This document shows positions 1 to 11,380 of a DNA stretch of 64,000 bases, piece by piece. Made by a program: the position numbers and the translations under genes. The notes under the pieces are model-generated. The model saw only the letters and a program-made list of their open reading frames with translations, did no database searches and was not told the origin of the DNA. Position 1 is the stretch's first letter; the number at the start of each line of letters is the position of its first letter. Location of the stretch: the NCBI RefSeq assembly GCF_022539315.1, contig NC_066336.1, positions 2,112,600-2,176,599 on the forward strand, given 5' to 3'. This stretch comes from Serinus canaria (Eukaryota > Chordata > Aves > Passeriformes > Fringillidae).

Positions 1-1750
1 GGAGGGAAAACAAGTTTTTCAATGCTCAGAGGCAGAAAGAGGGAATACTGAGAAGTGGACAGGATTCCATGAAAGGAACCTGTGTTCCAGTGAAAGCTGA
101 GCACTGAGATCTGCAGGGAGCACAGCAGCAGCCAGCAGTGCTCAGGGGCAGCCTGGCTGTAAATTGCTCAAGCAGTACCTAAGAGGAGGAGATTCCATGG
201 CTGTGCTGGAGGGACTCCAGCTCACCACAGAGACTGTGTCCCACCTTTGGGAGCATTCCCCCACATCACCATAATCCCATTTCAGTGGTGAAGTCACCAC
301 TTGTGCTGGAGTTTAGCATCCTCTGCTGTTGCTGCTGCTGTTTGTTCATCCAAAACAAAAGGAGTCAGAATTAACCATATACTTGTTAGGGTGGTATATC
401 CACAGGTTTTGAGAAGGGCCTGACAAGAAAACTTGTGAAAGTCCCAAGTGGTTACTTTAGAAAGGGCCAGAGAGATCTGGGCAGGCTGGTGTAATGGATT
501 GGAAACAAGAAAGGAAAATGCCTGGGAAAGAAATGAAGTAGAAATAACAGGAGACTGTGTTCTTACATGAAATTATTGAGGGGAGCTGACCTTGCAACAC
601 AGAAGAAACCAATCAATGTAAGGCACACCCCAGCAACATGAACATCTGTATTTAACCCCTTCAAAGAACATCAGTTACCAGTGACCTTTCTTTCTTCTCC
701 AGCCACCCTGAGAACATCACTGCCACTGTCACTGTTCCCTGGGCTGGCTCATGCACTGAGCAGAATGGGAACATGATCTCTGCAGAGTTCCTCAGCAGGG
801 CAGCAGTGCAGCCAAGAACTAGGTCACTGCTGCTGCCTGGAAAGCTGCTCCAGCCTTAGAGACAAGCAGCAGAGATGTTACCTGTGGGGAGGTCCTAGAG
901 ATGCAGATCCTGAGCTATCTCAGCAGAAAAAGATCCTTTGGTGCCAAGAGCTGAGGGATCCTGTGTGGCGCAGGTGGCACAGCAGTGTCCTGACTGAGCA
1001 CTGTAGGTGCCCAGTGTGATCCTGCTGCCCCCATGAATTCACCCCTTGCTGTGATCTGCTGAGTCCCTCAGGCCTCTGTGCTCCCTCTGCCCGGGTGGGA
1101 ATGATGCTGCTGACAGGAGGATCTGCTCAGGAGGTGAGCAGGAGCAGTGAGGCTGCTTTTTGTATGGACTGTGCTGCCAGAGGACAGGGGTCCCTCTAGG
1201 GCTGCAGCCTGTTCTGTGTTCCCTGTCACTCTCACAGGTGAGTGTGGCGGAGCACTGGCTGTTGCCCAGCACTTTATAATGCTACAGGTGTGTGCAGAGC
1301 CCCTTTGAGGTTTTTGCCATCACTATCCTAGAGGGGAAAGGTGGTAGAAGTTTCTGTTCCTCTCAGCCAAGGGTAGAGATGTGCTATTTTGAGGGTGACA
1401 TGATGAAACAGCTCAGTCCCAGCCAGTCCCCATCTCTAGTTCTTGGCCTCACACTATGTGCTCTCAGGACTTGCTCTGATAATTGTGTAAATCAGATGGT
1501 TTTCACCTGGAGAGGTAAAGCTTGAGATGCTTCATGTCCTGTTACTTTCACTCTTACCATAAAAGATTCTTGGTTTATGTGTTGTCAGAAGGAATCTGCA
1601 GGGACAAAAAGAAAATAATGGGATTTTCATATTTTCCCCAAAATACTTCTGCTTACATTTGTGTAGGTTTGATCGTTAGCTCAAGCAGCTCTAATACTAA
1701 TAGAATTTTTATTAAATGTTTTGATACTATATTTTTCCTTTAATTTCCAG
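1..1750 (+). other. PPP1R8 intron 1 (3' part), no exon recognised
   Basis: This stretch precedes the first recognisable PPP1R8 exon, whose acceptor AG is at 1749-1750. I see no exon, no clear repeat and no CpG-rich promoter, so the first coding exon (the short Ala/Ser-rich N-terminus in mammals) and its promoter should lie left of the window. The open frames here are short and resemble no protein I know. Confidence 0.6.
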
Positions 1751-4700
1751 GGCAGGGAAACCACCACCTGGCTTACATCTGGATGTAGTCAAAGGAGACA
1801 AACTCATTGAGGTATGGAATTAGGGTTTGATGGATTTGGTGCATCAGCAGCAGAACATTCCCCATCATTTTCCACACTTATTCATAAGTATTTCCTTTCT
1901 CTCATGTATTCATTATCTTCAAATCAGGTGTTTTTTTCTCTGAAACAATGAATGAAGTGACTTTTCCCTTGCCTCATGCCATGCAGGCCTTCCATCAGTT
2001 AAACCTCTTCCCTTTGTACTGCTTGTTTGAGAAACCTGTCTGGTCAGTTAATTTTTTTATTTTGCATTACAGTCAGATTAACCAGGCATCCTGTATTTTG
2101 CAAGAGTGCTGCTCTGTCCTGCAGTATGAAATACAGTTTGATTTGATTTTCCTCCCACATTCAGCATCTGTGAACTGTGTTGTGATCAGCACAGATACAG
2201 CAAGTTATTTTTATTACAGCACCACTTCATTCTCTATTTCATATTTTTTCTTATATCACACTGAAAGTAATAAATAAAGAAAAGTCTCTTTCCCATTGTT
2301 GACAGAGAGAACCCAAACCAGTGAATGTATTTCAGTGTGGAGAGACTCCTATCTTGAAGCTGACTGAAACAGAAATGTTTCTGGGTGTAGTGGTTTGACA
2401 CTGGCCAAATGCCAGGCACCCACAAAAGTCATTCACTTATCCTCTCCTGCTACAGTTGGGCAGGGGAGAAGGGAAAAATAAAATGAAGGGCTCATGAGTT
2501 GAGATAAGGATTGGGAGAAAAAAACACTCTAAGGGCAAAACCGGTTCAAATGTAAAGGTACAAAGTAAATGTATTATTAACAGGGTCAGAGGAGGCTAAC
2601 AAGTGAAATAAGCCTTTAAAACACCTTTTTATCCCCCAGCCCTTCCCTCCTTCCCACTGACAGCGCAGGGACATTTGGTGGGGGCGTGGGGGTTTTGGTC
2701 AGTTCATCACTTGAGATCTTCTCTTTGCTCAGGGAGAGGAGTGTTTTCTCTGCTGTGCCATGGGGTCCCTCCCACAGGCAAACAGGCTTCCCAAAACTGC
2801 TGTGGTGTGGGTCACTCATCCATGGGGTGCAGTCTTTTGAGGCTGGGCTGCTCTAGTTTGGAAGCAAAAGGAACCTCTCTCTCCTTGGCTCTCCCCTGGA
2901 TCACAGCTTTCTCTGGCATCCACCCACTCCAGTGTGAGCCCTTTTCCCATGGGCTGTGGTTGAATCTCTGCCTCCCCCATGGATCTCTTCATCCCCTGTG
3001 GATCCCTACAGGCTGTGGGTGGATCTCTGCATCCCCTGTGGATCCCCACAGGCTGTGGGTGGATCTCTGCATCCCCTGTGGATCCCCAGGGGCTGTGGGT
3101 GGATCTCTTCATCCCCTGTGGATCCCCAGAGGCTGTGGGTGGATCTCTTCATCCCCTGTGGATCCCCAGGGGCTGTGGGTGGATCTCTGCATCCCCTGTG
3201 GATCCCCAGAGGCTGTGGGTGGATCTCTGCATCCCCTGTGGATCCCCAGAGGCTGTGGGTGGATCTCTGCATCCCCTGTGGATCCCCAGAGGCTGTGGGT
3301 GGATCTCTGCATCCCCTGTGGATACCCAGAGGCTGTGGGTGGATCTCTGCATCCCCTGTGGATCCCCAGAGGCTGTGGGTGGATCTCTGCATCCCCTGTG
3401 GATACCCAGAGGCTGTGGGTGGATCTCTGCATCCCCTGTGGATCCCCACAGGCTGTGGGTGGATCTCTGGCTCCCCATGGACTTCATGGATTACAGGGAC
3501 ACAGTTACTTCACCATGGTCTCACCACAGCCTGCAGAAGAATCTCAGCTCCAGCACCTGGAGCACCTCCTCCACCTCCTCCCTCTCCTTCTCCACTGCCC
3601 TTGGTGCCACCATGGTGTTTTCCCTCACATGTTTTCCTCAGCTCCTCCTCTCCTCTGTCTAGAAGGAAAAACTGCTGCTGGTAGCTGCCATTGCCAACAA
3701 GTTCCACCAGTTTAAGGATTCTTGCAAGATCCTGTAGTGTTGAGCCAAACAGCACTTGGATGTGGTCCTTATGTTTCCCTGTTCAGTACAGGTGGCAAAG
3801 AGTTTTTCAGTTTTGTCTTTTCTGGTAGGCAGGAGTAACCAAGGAAGAGCTTTGTTAAACCCTGGGGTTATTGAGCACTTGATACTAACCGAGCCATCAG
3901 TGTCCCAGCCTCTGCAGAGGCCTGAGGGGCACCCTGTGATTGCTGGGTCTGCAAAGTGCAACAGCAAAACAAGCCATGCAGTGTTTAAGCTCAGTGTGTG
4001 AAGAAAGACACTGGGTTATAGCTCAGAGGCACAGAACATTCTGGAAATGTTGTCTTGAATTAAAGGCAATACAATTATCTTCTCTGTTGATGATTTGTTG
4101 CAGTAACTTCCATGAATTTGTGTCTTTGCAAAAATCTCTTGGAAGTGCTGCCCAGGCAGGGCAGTATTGTTTGTGTGTTACAGGCAAATGAAAACTTAAA
4201 GGATGCTTTTGGTTTCACTTGTGGGCAAGAATGAGAAATGGTTTGAACAGTTTTTATGGTAACTGAAATTGTGAGGTAACTGCTTGCAGTGTTTGTGGAG
4301 CAGACTTGAGTTGATGTATTTAACAGTGCCAGACTAAACTGAAATATTGATGAGCTGTTGATGCTTTGTCTTGAATTTGCTCTATTTATTCATGTTCTTG
4401 AATTTTTTTCAGGAAGTTCCAAAAGATTCTAGGAGTCTAATATGCTTCTCTGTTTGATATTCTACCTCAGAAACTCATCATTGATGAGAAGAAATACTAT
4501 CTCTTTGGGAGAAATCCTGATCTCTGTGATTTTACCATTGACCACCAGTCTTGCTCTCGGGTCCATGCTGCCTTGGTCTATCACAAACATCTCAAGAGGG
4601 TTTTCCTCATAGATCTGAACAGCAGTAAGTAGTGTGGCATTAACCAGACAGAAGAGCTGTGCTTCAGCACTTAAACATTCTGAATCTGAGACACTTTTTC

Positions 4701-7700
4701 CTTTTCCATTGTTGTCTGCACTGTGGGCAAATTGATATAATTTGAATTGGCATTGTAGGGAAAGACAAGGGTTAGGGCAAAGGAGTGTTTGCTCCAGTCA
4801 GCCTACAGCTGCCTCACTGGGTGTTTCAAACATTTCTAACTTGTAAGAGGCCAAAGGAGAGGAGGAAAGTGACTTGGCCTTCCCATCACACTTTTAGTGA
4901 AGCCTTGTCTTCTGAGGGTGATTTCCCAAAGTCTGAAACCTGTCAGGTATTTTTTTTTGCACTGTCCAGACCATACATTGGGACCTGCAGGAATACAGAA
5001 AGTAAAATGTGTTTGTAGTTTATTTCCAGTGTTTTTTGAGGACCTCTGGTGTGTGTCATCTCAGTTTGTGAGGTGGTGGGTCTGCATAGCCAATGCTTTC
5101 AGCAGTACCTCAGTGCCTTATACCTTGGACCGATTGTTACCATTTCTAACGTTCTCAAACTTGAATACCACAATCCCAAGCTCAACAGAATATTTTGCAT
5201 TTTGCTGTCCTCAGCACATGGCACGTTCTTGGGCCACATCCGTTTGGAAGCTCACAAGCCCCAGCAGATCCCCATCGACTCCACGGTTTCCTTCGGCGCC
5301 TCCACGCGCGCGTACACCCTGCGCGAGAAGCCGCAGACACTGCCCTCAGCCGTGAAGGGGGATGAGAAGATGGGTGGTGAGGATGAGGAGCTGAAGGGTT
5401 TGCTGGGGCTGCCAGAGGAGGAGACAGAACTGGACGTGAGTATAAGTCACCATGATATTTTCTGAAAAATCCTTCGCCAGGATTTCTTCTCCTGGGAAGC
5501 TTCAGCTTCTCCCTGTTTTGCTGCTTTGGAATGTGATTTGGAGATTGTTTATCCAGCATGGGAATTGTTTTAATTTCATGACCAATCATGGTTCAGCTGT
5601 GTCCAGGCTCTGAGGAGACATGAGTTTTTATTATTCATTCTTGTCGAGACTCCTGATGTATCTTTTTCTTTAGTATAGTTTCAGCAGAGTAGAATAGAAT
5701 AGAATAGAATAGAATAGAATAGAATAGAATAGAATAGAATAGAATAGAATAGAATAGAATAGAATAGAATAGAATAGAATAGAATAGAATAGAATAGAAT
5801 ATCAGCCTTCTGAGAACTTGGAGTCAGATTCTCATTTCTCACCTCGTCCTGGGGACCCTCACAAACACCACAAGTGTGATGGCACACTGCCTTGATGGCA
5901 TTTCCAGCAAGGACAGCATTCCCCACTCATTTGCTTAGTCATGGAATCATTTAGCTTGGAAAAGACCTTTAAGATCATCAGGTCCATAAATCTAACAGTG
6001 AAGTTGAAACTAAACAATGTCCTGTGGTCCTCTGATGTGCACAGTCACGCGATTAAATCAGACTTCATTTGTTTGTAAATTTGCTGTAGAATCTGACAGA
6101 GTTTAATACAGCCCACAACAAAAGGATCTCCACACTGACCATTGAGGAAGGGAACTTGGACATCCAGAGGCCAAAGCGAAAGCGGAAGAACTCCAGAGTG
6201 ACGTTCAGTGATGATGATGAGATCATCAATCCAGGTAAGGAGCTTGCTCTCCTTAAGTTTGAGGTGAAGTCCCTAAGGTCCTATGAGGTGTCTTTTTACT
6301 AAATTGAGGAGAGAAACTTCTGGGCTTATTTCCTTTTTAAGGAGACAGAGAATAATTTGGTCACTCCATCGACAGGGAGCACATTCCTACGTTACCCCAC
6401 AGAGATTATTTTTCCCATGTGCTCACTGAAGGCATCACAGGTTGTGCTCACAGGTTGTGCTCACAGTCATCCCTGTTTTTCTTTGCAGAGGACGTGGACC
6501 CATCTGTGGGGCGCTTCAGGAACATGGTACAGACAGCAGTGGTCCCTGTTAAGGTATGGGTTGACTCCTACCTTTCTCATTAGCACATTACATTGATGAA
6601 CTCACCTTATAATTTATGAATTGCACCTTAGAAACAGAGTGCTCCCACATGGGAGGTGTTTCATTGTTAAGCAGAAGTCATGTCTGTGTTCCACAGTTGT
6701 CTTTTTTAGCAAATTTGAGCATTTCTCTTTGAACCCAGCTTTAGCTTTTTTTCTTTAATAATACATGGGATCAATGGTGATTTTTTTTTTCCTCCCAAAA
6801 AGAAACACTTTCTAGAAATCTGGTGCATTAGTTCCAGGTGTCAGATAAAACTGTGGTAATAGAAGGGGAAAATGAGAGTTTATTTAAATACTGTGTTTGA
6901 TGTTTCATAGGTTTGTGTACTAGAACAAGCAGGTTTAGGCTTTGCTCCAAGATGAGTGTTCTGTTTAATTGGAGTATGCAAGGAAAAAGAAAGATCTGCA
7001 GAGCTTCAGAGCAGCTAAGCCACTGTGTAACAGCAATTTCACTTGTTGCTGGTATAGCCTAAATAACGTCATGTGGAGAAGGATAATAGTCCATAAATCC
7101 AGACTGCAGGAGAAGATTCCAGTGATCAGGAGCAAAATTACCCAAGTGATCTAGAAGTTGAAGTTTCTTTCTGTGGGAGAGGGAAGGTTTGTGTTATAAT
7201 GCTCTCAGGCACGGGGTGGGACTTGGGGTGTTGTGTGCAGGGCCAGGAGTTGGACTCAGTGAGCCTTGTGGGTCTGTTCCAACCCAGGACATCCTGTGAC
7301 CTACTTGGTCTTTGTTCAGGATGAGTTCAAGATTGGCAGGAGTGTAAAGGAGGTGAAGAGGTGCTCAGACTTCATCTGAGTTACACCTGAGTGTCAGCTT
7401 TTGTCTCCCTTCCTGCACTGTGCACATCTGAGAGTTTATTGTTGTGGTTTTCAAGGCAGCCCAGGTTTCCAGGAAACCTTGTAGGACAAAGACTGGGACA
7501 TGGCCTGTTAGCACTTTGTATGTGGCAGATTTAGGTGCCTCTTGGGGAAAACTATTGGAATATTACCAATATAGCTGAATGGGACATGCCTGAGCTTGTC
7601 TGGCCCTTGCTGCTGAACCAAACAGCAGCACTGTGGTGTTTCACCCCAGAGACACTTTTGGCCATGGCTGGGTGGTGTTTCACCCCACAGACACTTTTGG

Positions 7701-9049
7701 CCATGGCTGGGTGGTGTTTCACCCACAGACACTTTTGGCCATGGCTGTGTGGTGTTTCACCCACAGACACTTTTGGCCATGGCTGGGTGGTGTTTCACCC
7801 ACAGACACTTTTGGCCATGGCTGGGTGGTGTTTCACCCCGCAGACACTTTTGGCCATGGCTGGGTGGTGTTTCACCCCGCAGACACTTTTGGCCATGGCT
7901 GGGTGGTGTTTCACCCCACAGACACTTTTGGCCATGGCTGGGTGGTGTTTCACCCCACAGACACTTTTGGCCATGGCTGGGTGGTGTTTCACCCCACAGA
8001 CACTTTTGGCCATGGCTGGGTGGTGTTTCACCCCACAGACACTTTTGGCCATGGCTGGGTGGTGTTTCACCCCACAGACACTTTGGGCTGGCTGGGGGCT
8101 CCAGCTGGCACGTGGGGACAAGCCCAGGTGTGCAGGAGCTCTGGTGGCTGCAGGATGGAGCTTCCCCCCATCACAGGGGCTGCTCCTCGGGTTTCCCTCT
8201 GCCAGAGAAGCTTTAAGGCCATGGGGAAGGAAAGGAGTGGGTTCTGATGGAGGGTTTGGATCCAGAGCTTTGTTCTGGCCCACAGCCTCTGAACCCAGCC
8301 CCAGCTCCAGCAGAACTCCTGACCCCGTGGGTGCTGCTCCTTTTAACCCCGGGGAGAGGGCAGGGAAGGGGCAGGGAGCCACCAGCCAGGGACAGGAGGG
8401 GAGGTCTCAAGGGACAAAGGACACCTGGATGGCCCAGTGCCCCCCAGGGGTAGAGGGCATCCTTTGAACCTGCCAATCACTGGAGCCCTTCTGGAATGCC
8501 AGGACTGACAGACAGTGCTGGGAGGGGAAAGGAGAGGTGACTGACACACCTGGGGGGGAATCTTCAGGGGAGGGACCCGGGGTTCTGAGGTAAACCCTGC
8601 AATCACAGCACAACAGAAAACGGTCTTGGCACCCAGTTTAAGCAGGTTGATGTTCCTTGCATTGTGAGTAACTCTCTCACTCCTCGTGCCTGCAGAAGAA
8701 GCGCCTGGAGAACGCGGGCTCGCTGCCCACGGACGAGTCGGCGTCGCGGCGCATGCAGAGCTTCCCCTACAGCGGGGGGCTCTACGGGGGGCTGCCCCCC
8801 ACCCACAGCGAGGCCGGCTCGCAGCCCCACAGCGTCCACGGCACCGCGCTCATCGGGGGGCTGCCCATGCCCTACCCCAACCTCGCCCCCGATGTGGACT
8901 TGACTCCAGTTGTGCCCTCCACAGTGAACATGAACCCAGCTCCGAACCCCGCTGTCTTCAACCCTGAAGCTGTGAATGAACCCAAGAAGAAGAAATACGC
9001 CAAGGAGGCCTGGCCGGGCAAGAAGCCGACCCCGTCCCTGCTGATCTGA
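1751..9049 (+). CDS. PPP1R8: NIPP1, nuclear inhibitor of protein phosphatase 1 (partial, first exon missing)
   Basis: Coding exons with GT/AG borders and compatible phases: 1751-1811, 4471-4624, 5215-5435, 6090-6234, 6489-6553, 8696-9049 (stop TGA 9047-9049). NIPP1 is a nuclear regulatory subunit of PP1 in speckles; its FHA domain binds phospho-Thr-Pro splicing factors such as CDC5L and SF3B1. Exons 2-4 encode the FHA fold, with LFGRNPDLCDF and SCSRVHAAL visible. Exon 5 carries a basic KRKRKNS stretch and the PP1-docking RVTF motif followed by acidic residues. The last exon encodes the C-terminal region ending KKPTPSLLI. The 333 residues seen match mammalian NIPP1 closely except after VVPVKKKR, where about 25 residues differ. 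Introns carry two 12-copy minisatellites and a solo LTR. The 3' end converges on SMPDL3B. Confidence 0.96.
2386..3670 (-). mobile_element. Avian ERV LTR remnant, antisense in PPP1R8 intron 2
   Basis: From memory, the + strand reads as the reverse complement of a long avian endogenous-retrovirus LTR. Recognisable parts are the terminus at 2386 (TGTAGTGGTTTGACACTGGC), the block with GGGCTCATGAGTTGAGATAAGG, GGTCAGTTCATCAC, the GTGGGTC/CCATGGGGTGCAGTC series, and CACCTGGAGCACCTCC near 3560. The right edge is unclear; similarity fades after about 3670. No retroviral gene is present. The minisatellite at 2980-3475 lies inside it. The family name needs a RepeatMasker/Repbase search. Confidence 0.6.
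2980..3475. repeat. 40-bp minisatellite, 12 copies
   Basis: The decamer GGCTGTGGGT recurs at 3011 and then every 40 bp to 3451, twelve times without a change in spacing. Units differ mainly at one or two positions (CCCCACA, CCCCAGA, CCCCAGG, TACCC; TCTGC or TCTTC). Because 40 is not a multiple of 3 and no stop arises, several frames on both strands stay open and give long meaningless ORFs. It sits in PPP1R8 intron 2 and appears to be an amplified internal segment of the surrounding LTR. Confidence 0.95.
5445..5872 (+). mobile_element. Solo LTR, family A copy 1, in PPP1R8 intron 4
   Basis: Shares its whole layout with the copies at 31331, 34784 and 42293: TCACC/TCACT near the start, TTTTCTGAAAAATCC, a CCAATCA block, TAGTATAGTTT, ATCAGCCTTCTGA, then CTCATTTCTCACCTCGTCCT and GACCCTCACAAACACCACA at the end. 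The opening TG has become AG. Possible 6-bp target duplication AGTATA (5439-5444) and AGTGTG (5873-5878), degenerate. It begins 9 bp after the exon 4 donor. The AT-rich centre is replaced by a pentanucleotide microsatellite. No internal retroviral sequence. Confidence 0.75.
5691..5800. repeat. (AGAAT)22 microsatellite
   Basis: Twenty-two uninterrupted AGAAT units (ATTCT on the other strand), inside solo LTR copy 1, where sister copies have an AT-rich TATAG/TATA segment. It lies in PPP1R8 intron 4, transcribed as AGAAU. Confidence 0.98.
5941..6035 (-). mobile_element. CR1 LINE 3' end fragment
   Basis: ATGGAATCATTTAGCTTGGA, AAAGACCTTTAAGATCATCA and the following ACTAAACAATGTCC match the reverse complement of the CR1 3' terminus as remembered. 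It lies directly before PPP1R8 exon 5. Confidence 0.75.
7195..7303 (+). mobile_element. CR1 LINE 3' end fragment
   Basis: GCAGGGCCAGGAGTTGGACT, CCTTGTGGGTC, TTCCAACCCAGGA and CATCCTGTGA follow the sense 3' end of CR1. PPP1R8 intron 6. Confidence 0.7.
7633..8097. repeat. 39-bp minisatellite, 12 copies
   Basis: GTGGTGTTTCACCC begins units at 7633, 7672, 7711, 7749, 7787, 7825, 7864, 7903, 7942, 7981, 8020 and 8059. The period is 39 bp, dropping to 38 bp in three units that lost one C. Each unit ends CTTTTGGCCATGGCTGG. It lies in PPP1R8 intron 6. Because 39 is divisible by 3, one frame reads straight through; this is not a gene. The flank to about 8640 also looks repeat-like, but I cannot place it in a family. 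Confidence 0.95.
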
Positions 9050-10336
9050 GCTGGGCTGAGGGAGGGGAGGAGTTACAACTCCAGAAACTTTTCATGTGCG
9101 GTATCGTCTTTTTAAAATTTCAGTGTCCTAACAGATGTAATACCAAGATTGGAGGAGTGAAATATCCTTTAAAGATCTGTCTTCAAATGTTTTTATATGT
9201 CTGTTATAAAAAAAAAAAGAAATGCAGCTCCCGTCTCCTTTTGAACCAAAACCCCTACAGCCTTTTCTTAGCCACCACTGTCCCAGAGGTCTTTGTGCTG
9301 AGTTTGGATCCACAAGTCAAAGGGGCAGTCACACAATTTCATTATCACTTATGGCATGACCCTGCAGGTCTGTGTATCTCAGTGCTGGGCTCGCTCTGGT
9401 GACACTGTTCCTGCTGGCCATTCTCACAGCAGGGCAGCTCTGTCAAGAGGAAATGTTTGTGGGGCCAAGCCTTGCAGAATCCCATTGGAAGGAGTTGTAA
9501 AACTTGCAGAATATAGGTCAGCTTTTATTTTTTATATTTTCAAAACCCCACCAATGTGGGGCATTGTCTTTTTTATTTTTATTATTATTATTATTATTTT
9601 TAGTTTGGCTACAGCTTGTTTTGATTTCCACATAAAACACTAGATCATCCCATGAGCCATGAGTTGAGATGGAAAAGCAGGGAGGCAGGTGGGTTCCTTA
9701 GCTTTGTTCCAGTGCTGCAGAATGGGGTCTGTGGGATGGATACAGGGTGCAAACAGGGCATCCAACAGGATCAGGCACTGTCTGCACTGTGCCATGGTGA
9801 CTCCCCTGGATAACTCAGGGTGAAGTTAACACAGTGGAGTTTCTTTTAGACTTGGTGGCCCTGTAACTTAAATAGTTTCATTTTTATTTGCAAATGGAAC
9901 TTTTAAGTTTAGAGTATATGAGATTCATCAAGACAAAAAGCTGGGAGGACTGGCCTGTTCCCCACACACTAATATTTTAGCTGCTGGGAACTGCAGGTGA
10001 GAATTGAGTGCTACTGAGAGCCAGAATAGGAATTCTCAGTGGACTTGGGTTGTTGCTCAAGCCCTTTAGTTCCTTGGGTTGATATTTGAAAATTATTCAC
10101 ATACTCAGACATATTGTGGCTGTACTTTATGCAAGGTAAGGCCAGAGCTTTATTATTCTTAAGTTTATTCTGGATTTTTGTACACACTCTAATGCAGTTC
10201 AGCTACAAGTCAAATTCCTTTGCTGTTTGGGGGATCCAGGAAATGTGCACTGAAATGAGAGCATGTACCTGGCTGTTCACTGTGTGCAGGACTGCAGCTG
10301 CTTGGGGAGGTACTGGCAGGTTGTTGGGGCTGGGCT

Positions 10337-10605
10337 GTGTTCCAGGGAGCTGGGATGGTGCTGGATCAGGCTGTGTTCCAGGGAGCTGGGATGGTGCTGG
10401 ATCAGTGCTGTGTTCCAGGGAGCTGGGATGGTGCAGGATCAGTGCTGTGTTCCAGGGAGCTGGGATGGTGCAGGATCAGTGCTGTGTTCCAGGGAGCTGG
10501 GATGGTGCAGGGTCAGTGCTGTGTTCCAGGGAGCTGGGATGGTGCTGGGTCAGTGCTGTGTTCCAGGGAGCTGGGATGGTGCAGGATCAGTGCTGTGTTC
10601 CAGTG
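10337..10605. repeat. 37-bp minisatellite, about 7 copies, in the PPP1R8 3'UTR
   Basis: GTGTTCCAG recurs at 10337, 10373, 10410, 10447, 10484, 10521, 10558 and, as a broken last unit, 10595. Spacing is 37 bp (36 bp for the first). Units differ at GCTGGATC, GCAGGATC and GCAGGGTC. It should be in the mature mRNA if the 11356 poly(A) site is used. Confidence 0.95.
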
Positions 10606-11069
10606 AAATAGGATGCTGGATGCACCAGACCCGTTTCAGACAGATGCCCCAAAATCTGTGAGTTCCTCTCTGCAGTGATTGCTTCTATCATGTCCCTGAG
10701 GTGCCAGCAGGCAGCTGCCCAGCTCACAAGAGCCATGGCTTTAGAGACTGCTCTGTTCCCTCCCCACACTATCACATCCAGCTCAGACTGTTCCTTGTGT
10801 GGATTCAGCACCTGCTCCATGATCCAGCTGTGCTGCTCTGTGTTTAAGTTGCCATTGATGGTTCAGCTGTTGGGCATTTGTTCTGCTTCCCAGTGCTCCC
10901 ACAATAACTCAGAATCTTCCTCTTTAGTCTGGCCTCTAAGATTTTCATTTCCCAGCCAGTTGCTTTCTAAGGCAACTCTTTAGAGTAAGACTAGTCAGGA
11001 CAAACAAAAGTTGAGCAGGTTTCCTTATTTTTCTTTTGGATTTTTTTTTTTGTTGTTTTATTTTATTTT

Positions 11070-11095
11070 GGGGGGAAGAGGGTAGGGGTGGGGGG
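11070..11095 (+). other. Predicted G-quadruplex motif in the PPP1R8 3'UTR
   Basis: Four G-runs of 6, 3, 4 and 6 are separated by loops AAGA, TA and T, between a T-rich tract on the left and T5 on the right. It fits the G3+N1-7 rule on the sense strand. Confidence 0.6.
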
Positions 11096-11355
11096 TTTTT
11101 GGAATTTTTTTTGCAAGTGGCTCTTTGCAAGACTTTTCTTGACAAGGGAAACTTCACTGCTCGTTTTTTAAAGCTCTTCTCCTCTCAGACTCTGAATCAG
11201 CTCTTATTATTTCAGAGCTCAGGGGCCACAGCTGGCCACGAGGGGACAGGAACATCGAGGGGCTTTGTACAGACATTTGTACACTTGTGTAATATGTAAT
11301 AGGCCTTTTCACACTTCTGTTGAGCTTTTTACCTGTAACCTTTACTATGTTGTAA

Positions 11356-11361
11356 ATTAAA
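11356..11361 (+). terminator. PPP1R8 poly(A) signal (ATTAAA)
   Basis: ATTAAA is followed within 40 bp by a GT-rich stretch (GAGAGTGTAGTGTGTTCGTT), as expected for a cleavage and polyadenylation site. It is the variant hexamer, hence moderate confidence. Confidence 0.5.
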
Positions 11362-11380
11362 TGCAGATTTTGCCAGGTTG

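Larger units (their letters stand above)
9050..11380 (+). other. PPP1R8: PPP1R8 3'UTR
   Basis: Non-coding sequence from the stop codon to the most likely poly(A) signal at 11356. It contains a TTA microsatellite near 9583-9600, a 37-bp minisatellite at 10337-10605 and a G-run cluster at 11070-11095. Shorter 3'UTR forms are possible; no earlier canonical AATAAA was seen. Confidence 0.5.

Noticed and set aside
2675..3715. Long open frames on both strands (up to 346 residues)
   Set aside because: They are translations of the 40-bp minisatellite in several phases; no splice or family support.
2980..8097. CRISPR-like regularly spaced repeats
   Set aside because: Units are contiguous tandem repeats without unique spacers, in a vertebrate genome.
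7535..8467. 310-residue open frame with repeated FTPQTLLAMAGWC
   Set aside because: It is the 39-bp minisatellite read in one frame inside PPP1R8 intron 6.
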